Shown here in pieces: positions 1 through 6,168 of a stretch of 20,406 bases of DNA. Both the position numbers and the translations under genes were made by a program. Source of the stretch: Gammaproteobacteria bacterium (lineage in GTDB: Bacteria > Pseudomonadota > Gammaproteobacteria > Acidiferrobacterales > SZUA-150); contig JAOUNW010000014.1 of NCBI GenBank assembly GCA_029880755.1, forward strand, positions 1-20,406, read 5' to 3'. Positions within the stretch are counted from its first letter, which is position 1. Each line of letters begins with the position of its first letter. Under the pieces are notes generated by a model. The model was not told the origin of the DNA. It saw nothing but the letters and a program-made list of their open reading frames with translations, and ran no database searches.

Positions 1-32
1 GACAGCATCATTCGTCCGAGAAAAACCCTAAG

Positions 33-743
33 CTAATCACACATTACCGGCACACCCCGAGTCAGAGCGATCTGACTCGGGGTGATTTCGCTGATATATG
101 CTAATGCCTCGACACCAGAGGCCACAGCCATCCTTAGTGTTTCTCCATAAACCGGATCAATACTATCGGCTGGCTTGAACTCTGACGCATCACCACGCTG
201 GATGCAGAAAAAAATAACGGCGCGATAGCCTTGTTCTACCATACCGACCAGTTCCCGCAAATGTTTAACGCCTCGTGCACTGACAGCATCAGGAAATATT
301 GCCGACTTATTTTGAGCAGTAGTGACATTTTTTACTTCGACGTAACAATCCGGTCTCAAGCCCGTAGCTTCCAGCAATAAATCGATACGACTACGCTCTT
401 TCCCATAGGGGACTTCTCTACGAATAGCGCTATATCCGGACAACTCGCCGATAACTCCAGACACAATTGCCTCCTTCACCAGCTGATTGGCCAATCCGGT
501 ATTAATACCCACCAGAACATCATTCTCTATCTGCACCAACTCCCATGTATAGATATATTTGCGTTTTGGATTTTGGGATCGGCTCAGCCATACCCAGCTA
601 CCTGGGGTACAGCAACCTAACATGGATCCCGTATTAGCAGTATGGGCCGTTATTACTTCACCGGACTCCAGCTCTACATCCGCAAGAAATCTCTTATAGC
701 GACGGATTAACCGGCCTATGGTTAATGGAGTGGAAAATTGCAA
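33..743 (-). CDS. sfsA: SfsA, sugar fermentation stimulation protein homologue
   Basis: The 236-residue product matches the SfsA family in length (E. coli SfsA is about 234 residues) and in features: an N-terminal OB-like part with TANTGSM near residues 35-41, and a C-terminal part with VPYG, RSRIDLLL and YVEVKNV. D121, E136 and K138 have the spacing of a PD-(D/E)XK nuclease core, to which the SfsA C-terminal domain has been related. E. coli SfsA was described as a DNA-binding protein affecting maltose metabolism; its biochemical role is unsettled. The start is TTG at 743, because no in-frame ATG lies upstream and AAGG (753-756) sits nine bases before it. The gene is divergent from the small gene at 889. 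Only 32 bases follow its stop in the window, so its downstream partner is unknown. Family assignment is secure; function is not. Confidence 0.95.
   Translation of the reverse strand: MQFSTPLTIGRLIRRYKRFLADVELESGEVITAHTANTGSMLGCCTPGSWVWLSRSQNPKRKYIYTWELVQIENDVLVGINTGLANQLVKEAIVSGVIGELSGYSAIRREVPYGKERSRIDLLLEATGLRPDCYVEVKNVTTAQNKSAIFPDAVSARGVKHLRELVGMVEQGYRAVIFFCIQRGDASEFKPADSIDPVYGETLRMAVASGVEALAYISEITPSQIALTRGVPVMCD
53..84. repeat. Perfect 14-bp inverted repeat inside the 3' end of sfsA
   Basis: Bases 53-66 (CACCCCGAGTCAGA) are the exact reverse complement of 71-84, leaving a four-base loop, GCGA on the plus strand and TCGC in sfsA mRNA. The repeat overlaps codons near residues 220-230 of SfsA. 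No T-run follows directly on either strand; on the minus strand a TTTTT run comes only near 22-26. It could act as a 3' mRNA-stabilising hairpin or a weak terminator, or be coincidental. Confidence 0.8.
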
Positions 744-773
744 AAGAATGGGCCTTAATAAGAATATTGCTCA

Positions 774-803
774 ATAAAAGTGTTATGCCACTTATCGGGT
801 CAA
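774..803 (-). promoter_or_regulatory. Possible sigma70-type promoter of sfsA
   Basis: Read on the minus strand, TTGACC (798-803) is followed after 18 bases by TTTTAT (774-779). This would start transcription about 25 bases before the sfsA TTG codon. The -35 box is good, while the -10 box and spacing are mediocre, so this is a weak prediction. Confidence 0.35.
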
Positions 804-874
804 TCCTGCCATCGAATAAATCCGGGACTGAGGACTACCATCAATAACCGATACACTACCGCCACCAAAGCACA

Positions 875-881
875 TAAGGAG
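875..881 (+). promoter_or_regulatory. Strong ribosome-binding site of the 94-aa gene
   Basis: TAAGGAG ends seven bases before the ATG at 889. It is one of the best Shine-Dalgarno matches in the window and is the main evidence that this short plus-strand gene is real. Confidence 0.8.
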
Positions 882-888
882 AAAAATC

Positions 889-1173
889 ATGTCCACATCC
901 GCTGCCGAGAAACAACCTGTAACCGAGGCATTCACTCATCGTCACTCCGCACATCCTGTCATTACCCTGTCTCCGGCATTAATAAAAAATATTTTGAAAA
1001 CGATGGAAGTTGCGGGATTTACTGCCGGACCTTCTGTCCTGGCCTTTAATTTGTTTAATTTCAATATATCGAAGCTTGGGCTTTATTACAGCGAGCCAGC
1101 CCAGTACGGCATTGCCATTGGTGTGTTCCTGATAGCACTGGCACTGTTACTGCGCAGCAAAAAGAACTCTTAA
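889..1173 (+). CDS. Small hypothetical membrane protein, 94 aa
   Basis: This is the only plus-strand gene I accept. The start is ATG at 889 behind a strong TAAGGAG site. The N-terminal ~35 residues are polar and contain histidines (THRHSAHP). Residues about 37-55 include the amphipathic stretch ALIKNILKTMEVAGF. A hydrophobic segment near residues 73-88 (YGIAIGVFLIALALLL) is followed by the basic end RSKKNS, which suggests one membrane span with a cytoplasmic C-terminus. I do not recognise a family and propose no function. It is divergent from sfsA and convergent with the YfaZ-family gene, with a strong hairpin just after its stop. No clear promoter was found in 744-888. A longer frame beginning at 780 overlaps it and has no ribosome-binding site, so it was discarded. 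Confidence 0.75.
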   Translation: MSTSAAEKQPVTEAFTHRHSAHPVITLSPALIKNILKTMEVAGFTAGPSVLAFNLFNFNISKLGLYYSEPAQYGIAIGVFLIALALLLRSKKNS

Positions 1174-1181
1174 ATCGACGA

Positions 1182-1220
1182 ATACAGCCAGAGCACTTTC
1201 TTATTTGGCTCTGGCTGTAT
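1182..1220. terminator. Hairpin between two convergent genes, likely bidirectional terminator
   Basis: Bases 1182-1194 (ATACAGCCAGAGC) pair exactly with 1208-1220, giving a 13-bp stem and a 13-base loop. The hairpin lies nine bases after the plus-strand stop and about 19 bases after the minus-strand stop at 1239, where a shared terminator is expected. Neither side has a real T-tract, so factor-independent termination would be inefficient, and RNA 3'-end protection is an alternative. Confidence 0.6.
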
Positions 1221-1238
1221 CGGCTGGCGACTCTTGCA

Positions 1239-1799
1239 TTAGAACTTGATATCCAGGCCAATAAATCCGCCATCATCAATAGTAACATCGCGCGTACTTC
1301 CCTCCAGACGAATCTGTACTTCTCTGAAACCAACATACAGGGTTCCCGTTTCAAACAAACGGAACTCCAGGCGGGCACCCCATTCCCAAAATCGGTCGCC
1401 ATCAAGACCGGTTACAATCTCGGGTGCATAAAACGCATTAATACCAAAACCCACCTTAGAGCCCTGGGGAAACAATTTTACCTGTCCACCTATAGCGAGC
1501 GCCGACACATCAACTGTATCCGTTGATAAAAGATAACCCCTGAATCCCAAGCGACCTTCAAAAACGTTGTCACCGGAATACCCATCACCGGTCACTTCCA
1601 GACCGGCATGCAACAACGTGGCGGAACTACCCTGATCCGGGTTTACAAAAAGCCCGCCGAAACTGAAATCCTTTGTCCCGCGATCCAGGTTATAGATGGC
1701 TCGTACGCTTTCATTACTGAAATTGACATCCAGCGAATCAGCGCTGACCGTGGCAACCGGCACGAACACCATGATTGTAATAATTAGGCTACGTAACAT
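1239..1799 (-). CDS. YfaZ-family outer-membrane beta-barrel protein
   Basis: The predicted product has 186 residues. A signal peptide covers residues 1-20 and ends VSA before DSLDVNF. The mature part alternates polar and hydrophobic residues in strand-like blocks, such as HAGLEVTGDGYSGDN, FEGRLGFRGYLL and WGARLEFRLFE, and ends in GLDIKF with the terminal phenylalanine usual for outer-membrane barrels. Pattern and length fit the YfaZ family, whose E. coli member is about 180 residues; the family's function is poorly known and the substrate, if it is a porin, cannot be read from sequence. I chose ATG at 1799 rather than an in-frame TTG at 1823, because AGGA (1807-1810) sits seven bases upstream and the signal peptide then begins properly. 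It is apparently monocistronic, with a hairpin after its stop. Confidence 0.8.
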   Translation of the reverse strand: MLRSLIITIMVFVPVATVSADSLDVNFSNESVRAIYNLDRGTKDFSFGGLFVNPDQGSSATLLHAGLEVTGDGYSGDNVFEGRLGFRGYLLSTDTVDVSALAIGGQVKLFPQGSKVGFGINAFYAPEIVTGLDGDRFWEWGARLEFRLFETGTLYVGFREVQIRLEGSTRDVTIDDGGFIGLDIKF

Positions 1800-2185
1800 T
1801 CGATATTCCTGTTTGATTGGCAATGTAGGGTCGAATCTTTACATTGACGGAAGGACAAATCAACTGGATGTCCAGGACCTATGTCCATACATGCAGCCGC
1901 ACACTATGCTAATTACTTAATTGAGGACTTAACAGGATACTTTTCATTTTTTAATCAGTTAGTGGTATCACAGAGAATTTTATTGTTACTCGCGGTAATG
2001 CTGTGGCTATTTAGGGCTGGCTGGCAAAATAAGAGAATGTGGCGATGCAAGGCGATTCACTAGAAAAAAATCTGGTCTCAATAAAATCGGGGGAAAAAAT
2101 TTAACGGCGAATTTAGTTTGGCTCTGTTCGGAATAATTTCACGACAAAAAATCTGCCCGAAGACTTATCAATCAGAGCAGTTACA
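1800..2185. other. Intergenic region between the YfaZ-family gene and the GGDEF gene
   Basis: About 386 bases hold no gene I can support. The right end contains a terminator-like hairpin for the GGDEF gene. Near 1864-1891 there is a small dyad (CTGGA-TG-TCCAG) and the repeated word ATGTCCA at 1868 and 1881, which could be an operator upstream of the YfaZ-family gene, but this is weak. A plus-strand frame of 60 codons at 1881-2063 encodes one hydrophobic stretch (ILLLLAVMLWLF), but its only Shine-Dalgarno-like bases lie three bases from the ATG. I do not call it a gene. Confidence 0.5.
2146..2180 (-). terminator. Probable factor-independent terminator of the downstream GGDEF gene
   Basis: On the minus strand CTGCTC (2175-2180) can pair with GGGCAG (2153-2158), with one G-T pair and a 16-base loop, and is followed by ATTTTTTG. 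It starts five bases after the stop codon of the GGDEF gene. The stem is short, so confidence is moderate. Confidence 0.45.
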
Positions 2186-3397
2186 CTAACCGGCGCCAGG
2201 CAGTGAAATAATTGTCTGGCCGACCAGATCACCTCTGAGTTTTGCCATATCCAGTGCTTCGGCTGCTCTTGATAATAATGTTTCCGGCTGATCCCCCGGA
2301 GAGTAAATGGTCAGGACACTGGAGAATCCTGGCAAAGGAATGCTTCGGCCATCATGGTTGACGACGGTGTCACTGGCGTGTTTCTGGGCCTTTTCCAAGG
2401 CCCTTTGTGCGCCCTCTTTTTGGGTATTGGGAAACATGATCGCAAATTCATCTCCGTTATAACGGGCGACAACATCATAAGTGCGAAAGTGACTCAGCAC
2501 CTCCCTGGCATAATAGGCAAGCACACTATCTCCTGCGCTGCGGCCATATTTTTTGTTAATGTCCTTAAGATTATCAATATCAACAATTGAAACTGCCAGA
2601 GAAAATCCGTAGCGCTTGGCACGACCCAGCTCCGCTTTAAGCTGCTGTTTGAACGCCTCGGTTTTCGGTAATCCAGTAAGCTCATCAATGATGCTGTGCT
2701 TTGACACTTTCTCCAGTTTTTTTTCTAGCTCGTCTTTTTCGGAGCGGGCTTTCTTCAGAGAGGAATCTACCGCAGCCAGTTCCTGACCCAATTCACCATG
2801 TCCAGCGATAAGCTCTTCCATTCCCCGCACCAGCAAATGCTTCAGATCCATCAGATCATCCGCTTTTTCAGCCAATTTTAGCGCCCGCAAATTGGACTTT
2901 AACAATGAAGTAAATTCACTATTGCGCAAAACGGTGTTAGTAACATTCTCTACCAACTCCTGCTGCACTGGCTCCACGTCCGTAACAACCGACTGTTGCT
3001 CGGCGGAAAACACGGGCTCTGTGATAATCTTTTCTCCGGATTTCTTGATCTCTGGCACCAAACTATCTGATGCATCTTTCTTTTGTTTTTGTTCCTGTGA
3101 TCCGGACTTCTCTGTCGCGGGTTTTATATAGACTGACAATCGCTGCTGGGCCAAACGGGCCTTCACTCTGGTAACGGGATTTCCCTTGGGGTCATCAGCA
3201 TATCTTCCTAACAACGCATAAATAAACCTCAGAAATGCTCCCTCTACCCGCTCTTTCGGACCGCTATATTTGGCCAGACCGCGCTCAATGACGCCATACA
3301 ATAGGGCGCCGTCAGAGGTACGCTTAAGACCCTCTAGCTGCGTCCTGACATTTTCAACAATTGACAGGTCTTCATCCGGGCGATGCTGATTTGACAA
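2186..3397 (-). CDS. Diguanylate cyclase-like GGDEF protein with NGDEF signature
   Basis: The 403-residue protein is predicted to be soluble. Residues about 20-90 form an unrecognised helical domain (GALLYGVIERGLA), followed by a charged linker of about 55 residues (95-150). A second helical region (155-200) leads into a coiled coil (205-235) and a C-terminal GGDEF domain (about 236-400). DELTGLPKTEAF opens the domain, D273 and D275 (VDID) are candidate metal ligands, the signature is NGDEF at 314-318, and RTYD at 305-308 is a canonical inhibitory I-site five residues before it. The family makes cyclic di-GMP from two GTP. N replaces the first glycine, a substitution that does not necessarily abolish activity, so it is probably active. 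The start is TTG at 3397 with GGAG (3405-3408) seven bases upstream and no nearby ATG. It is a tandem paralogue of the gene at 3522-4808. Confidence 0.9.
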   Translation of the reverse strand: MSNQHRPDEDLSIVENVRTQLEGLKRTSDGALLYGVIERGLAKYSGPKERVEGAFLRFIYALLGRYADDPKGNPVTRVKARLAQQRLSVYIKPATEKSGSQEQKQKKDASDSLVPEIKKSGEKIITEPVFSAEQQSVVTDVEPVQQELVENVTNTVLRNSEFTSLLKSNLRALKLAEKADDLMDLKHLLVRGMEELIAGHGELGQELAAVDSSLKKARSEKDELEKKLEKVSKHSIIDELTGLPKTEAFKQQLKAELGRAKRYGFSLAVSIVDIDNLKDINKKYGRSAGDSVLAYYAREVLSHFRTYDVVARYNGDEFAIMFPNTQKEGAQRALEKAQKHASDTVVNHDGRSIPLPGFSSVLTIYSPGDQPETLLSRAAEALDMAKLRGDLVGQTIISLPGAG

Positions 3398-3404
3398 AAA
3401 GGCT

Positions 3405-3408
3405 CTCC
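3405..3408 (-). promoter_or_regulatory. Ribosome-binding site fixing a TTG start
   Basis: GGAG on the minus strand lies seven bases before the TTG at 3397, the only plausible start for this GGDEF gene. The next in-frame ATG is far inside the conserved N-terminal region. Confidence 0.65.
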
Positions 3409-3521
3409 GCTCCCAATCACTGAATACTTAAATCGACATTACTGTATAAAAGGTAGTCCGGAGCAAAGGGAAAGACAACCCGAAAAATGGAGAAAAAAGA
3501 TCAGAAAATCAATTAGTTCGA

Positions 3522-4808
3522 CTAATGGATCTGGTATGGAGAATCGCCGGGTAAGGCAAAAAACGGGTCATTGCGCTCCGAGATTTCCATGATTTGCCTG
3601 CCGTCCTGGTTTGCCTGCTTTAACGCTTCCCCGGCCCGCTTTAGCAGTCCGTGGGCCGTTTCTTCTGTGCGCGCCAGGGCGATACCGCATGAAAAAGAGG
3701 GCAGCTCATAGTTGATGCCACCTATCTCATATTGCCTTGCGCTGGCACGACGCTGCGCCTCGGTTAGGGCGCGAATGGCGCCATCTACGTCAGTATTGGG
3801 CAAATACATGGCGAATTCAGCCTGGCCGGTCCGGGCCACCATATCATGTTGGCGGAACTTCGAAATGACATCCTGTGCATAAAATTTCAGCAACTGGTCC
3901 CTGACCCCGATGTCACTGACTGCATCCTTCTTATCGACAGCCAGTACGCAAACGGATAAGGGATACTTGTGTCGACGCGAGCGGCCCAGTTCAGCCCCAA
4001 GATACTTTAAAAATGCCAACCGATTCGGAAGCCCGGTGTATTCATCAACAAGCGTCAGCTGGCGGGTTTTGATAATTTCTTCGTGTAACTTGAGTTTATC
4101 CTGCTGCAATTTGTGCAAGGCGCTCTTGTTTTCTTTTAACTGTAGCGAAAGCCCCTCATGCCAATCAATCGCTTCTTCCAAAACGCTCAACAGGCTGTCC
4201 TTGAGATCGTTAACCTGATATTCGTTAGCAGCCGAGATAATCGAATAATAAATAGTACGCAGACTCAGCATAAGCTCGTTGTTTCGTGCTGCAAACTGCT
4301 GCAGATGATTGGCAGCTTTTTCCTCGGACGCCAGCAACTTGCGCCGATGCTCGGCGAGATTGAGGGATCCTCCATTTTCCATTTTCAGGTCGCCGTCAAC
4401 AGGGAATGATGTCGAGGTAAGCTGCCACAACGTTGATGCAATATGCTCTTCAAGCAAATCTGCATTGCTGTTGTGATTAGTCTTTTTTTCGACCCGTGAA
4501 CTCAACGGGGCTTGCTGCACCTTACTAATGTCACTTTCTAGTGAACGCGGATTAAGTCTGCGCTTAAGATATTTCGCGACAATATGAGCAGCAGCATCAT
4601 CCTGGTTTATGGTCAGATACTGCCTTAACTGCGCATACAAATAGGAGACATATGCCCGGCGAACATGGCTTGTATATTTATCGGTAAGCGCCAGGCCTTT
4701 TTTCAGGCGCATATAAAGATCCCGACCTGCGGGAGTTGGAGTTAGCTGTTCCAGCAGGCCCAGTATTTTTTCCAGCAGTGCTTGCGGTTCCTTATCTGGT
4801 CCCTTCAC
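3522..4808 (-). CDS. Degenerate GGDEF-domain protein (GQAEF), probably catalytically inactive
   Basis: The 428-residue soluble protein is homologous along its length to the gene at 2186-3397. The N-terminal helical region has GRDLYMRLKKGLA where the paralogue has GALLYGVIERGLA. It is followed by a polar linker, a helical region with NDLKDSLLSVLEE, a coiled coil and a GGDEF-like domain opening with DEYTGLPNRLAF. The signature reads GQAEF (328-332): the acidic metal-binding third residue is alanine and the second glycine is glutamine. One of the two usual aspartates of the first metal motif is also lost (AVDKKD against VDIDNL). Catalysis is therefore unlikely. RQHD (319-322) is kept at exact I-site spacing, so it may bind cyclic di-GMP as an effector or regulate its paralogue. 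A GTG start at 4808 is chosen for its GAGGGG site; a TTG five codons upstream overlaps that site. No signal peptide or membrane span is seen. Confidence 0.88.
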   Translation of the reverse strand: MKGPDKEPQALLEKILGLLEQLTPTPAGRDLYMRLKKGLALTDKYTSHVRRAYVSYLYAQLRQYLTINQDDAAAHIVAKYLKRRLNPRSLESDISKVQQAPLSSRVEKKTNHNSNADLLEEHIASTLWQLTSTSFPVDGDLKMENGGSLNLAEHRRKLLASEEKAANHLQQFAARNNELMLSLRTIYYSIISAANEYQVNDLKDSLLSVLEEAIDWHEGLSLQLKENKSALHKLQQDKLKLHEEIIKTRQLTLVDEYTGLPNRLAFLKYLGAELGRSRRHKYPLSVCVLAVDKKDAVSDIGVRDQLLKFYAQDVISKFRQHDMVARTGQAEFAMYLPNTDVDGAIRALTEAQRRASARQYEIGGINYELPSFSCGIALARTEETAHGLLKRAGEALKQANQDGRQIMEISERNDPFFALPGDSPYQIH

Positions 4809-4815
4809 TATTAAT

Positions 4816-4821
4816 CCCCTC
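4816..4821 (-). promoter_or_regulatory. Ribosome-binding site fixing a GTG start
   Basis: GAGGGG on the minus strand lies seven bases before GTG at 4808. The alternative TTG at 4823 would place its first codons over this site, which argues for the GTG. Confidence 0.75.
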
Positions 4822-5051
4822 AAAATAAAACCATCTTGGCTGCGGTTTTGGTAAATCTACCCGGCTTGCGCACAAATAACAACGCCTAAAACTGAAATAC
4901 TTAAGCAGAAATGTTCAAGAAATCAGTATGCGGGAAGGTATTTCTTAATAAGTTACTTGAATAGCATTCACGAACTGCCTCACTTCAAAAACTTTTAGTC
5001 GATCCAAAAAATGGATAAGAGTAATTCTATGGGGGGCTGAACAACCTGGGA

Positions 5052-6116
5052 TTACTTGTGATAAACAGCACTCAGTTCGTGAACGGAGTTCACCAGAACA
5101 GCAACATGTTCCGGGTCAATGGTCTGATGGATGCCATGGCCCAGATTGAATACATGACCACTACCAGCGCCGTAGGCTGCCAGGACATCTGTGACTTCCT
5201 GGCGTATCCTGTCGGGAGAGGCATAGAGAATGGAAGGATCCATATTACCCTGCAATGCAACTTTATCTCCTACTCGCCGGCGAGCATCACCGATATCCGT
5301 CGTCCAATCCAGACCCAGGGCACTACAACCACTTTCGGCCATACTCTCCAGCCACTGTCCGCCGTTTTTGGTAAACAGCACAACGGGCACTATACGGCCA
5401 TCATTCTCTCTGACCAGTTTTGCCACAACCTGCTTCATGTAGTGTAACGAAAATATCTGATAGTCCCTTGGAGTCAACAATCCTCCCCAAGTATCGAATA
5501 TCATCACTGCCTGAGCACCGGCGGCAATCTGGGCATTCAAATATTGAGTCACCGCATCGGCTAGCTTGCCCAATAACTGATGCATGGCGCCAGGCTCATC
5601 AAACATCATGCGTTTAGCGTGGCTGAATTCCTTGCTGCCGGCACCCTCCACCATGTAAGTGGCCAGTGTCCACGGACTTCCGGAAAATCCTATCAAAGGT
5701 ACGCGTCCGTTTAGTTCACGACGAATTAAACGTACTGCATCCATAACGTAACGCAGCTCCTGCTCCGGATCTGGCACTGCCAGCTTTTCAATTGCTGATA
5801 ATGTCCGTAGAGGGGTTTTAAACCGCGGGCCCTCCCCTTCCGCAAAATAAAGGCCCAGTCCCATGGCGTCGGGAATGGTCAATATATCGGAAAACAGGAT
5901 AGCGGCATCCAAAGGAAATCGATCGATGGGCTGAAGCGTGACCTCGCATGCCAACTCCGGATTCTGGCACAGGCTCATGAAGTCTCCGGCTTTTTCCCTG
6001 ACAGCACGATATTCCGGCAGGTAACGTCCTGCCTGACGCATAATCCATACCGGTGTCACATCCACCGGTTCCCGGGAAAGGGCGCGCAAAAACCGGTCGT
6101 TTTTTAGTTGTGTCAT
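5052..6116 (-). CDS. hemE: Uroporphyrinogen decarboxylase
   Basis: HemE removes four carboxyl groups from uroporphyrinogen III to give coproporphyrinogen III, a cytoplasmic step of heme synthesis. At 354 residues it has the normal family length. Both family signatures are present: PVWIMRQAGRYLPEYR (22-37) and GFSGSPWTLATYMVEG (143-158). Catalytic candidates are D77 in LFSDIL, R27 and R31, Y154, and the histidine in NLGHGI near the C-terminus. ATG at 6116 is the only sensible start, but no Shine-Dalgarno sequence precedes it. It follows gltD by 52 bases on the same strand, an arrangement known in gammaproteobacteria such as Pseudomonas. It may be cotranscribed with gltBD or read from a short promoter in the gap. 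Confidence 0.98.
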   Translation of the reverse strand: MTQLKNDRFLRALSREPVDVTPVWIMRQAGRYLPEYRAVREKAGDFMSLCQNPELACEVTLQPIDRFPLDAAILFSDILTIPDAMGLGLYFAEGEGPRFKTPLRTLSAIEKLAVPDPEQELRYVMDAVRLIRRELNGRVPLIGFSGSPWTLATYMVEGAGSKEFSHAKRMMFDEPGAMHQLLGKLADAVTQYLNAQIAAGAQAVMIFDTWGGLLTPRDYQIFSLHYMKQVVAKLVRENDGRIVPVVLFTKNGGQWLESMAESGCSALGLDWTTDIGDARRRVGDKVALQGNMDPSILYASPDRIRQEVTDVLAAYGAGSGHVFNLGHGIHQTIDPEHVAVLVNSVHELSAVYHK

Positions 6117-6153
6117 AGATGATACCGGATAAAAGTTTTGTTAAGGCGCGCGG

Positions 6154-6159
6154 TGTCAA
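6154..6159 (-). promoter_or_regulatory. Consensus -35 hexamer in the gltD-hemE gap
   Basis: The minus strand reads TTGACA, a perfect -35 box, 10 bases after the gltD stop. The best -10 candidates (CTTTTA after 18 bases, TTTTAT after 19) are poor and would start transcription within about 10 bases of the hemE ATG. It may be a promoter giving a near-leaderless hemE transcript, or chance. Confidence 0.3.
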
Positions 6160-6168
6160 TCGGATCGG

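Noticed and set aside
780..1049. Plus-strand 89-codon frame overlapping the 94-aa gene
   Set aside because: It has no ribosome-binding site and overlaps, in another frame, a gene with a strong one. Its composition is unlike a protein.
1881..2063. Plus-strand 60-codon frame with a hydrophobic stretch
   Set aside because: The only Shine-Dalgarno-like bases are three bases from the ATG, there is no clear promoter, and nothing is recognised in the product. It may be chance in an AT-rich gap.
3512..3526. ATTAGT/ACTAAT dyad at the stop of the GQAEF gene as a terminator
   Set aside because: It has only six A-T-rich pairs with a three-base loop overlapping the stop codon, and is too weak to call, although T-rich sequence follows.
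5002..5016. ATCCA/TGGAT dyad after hemE as a terminator
   Set aside because: It is a five-pair stem whose T-run is in the loop rather than after the stem, so it is not a credible terminator. The rest of the 4809-5051 gap shows no clear promoter.
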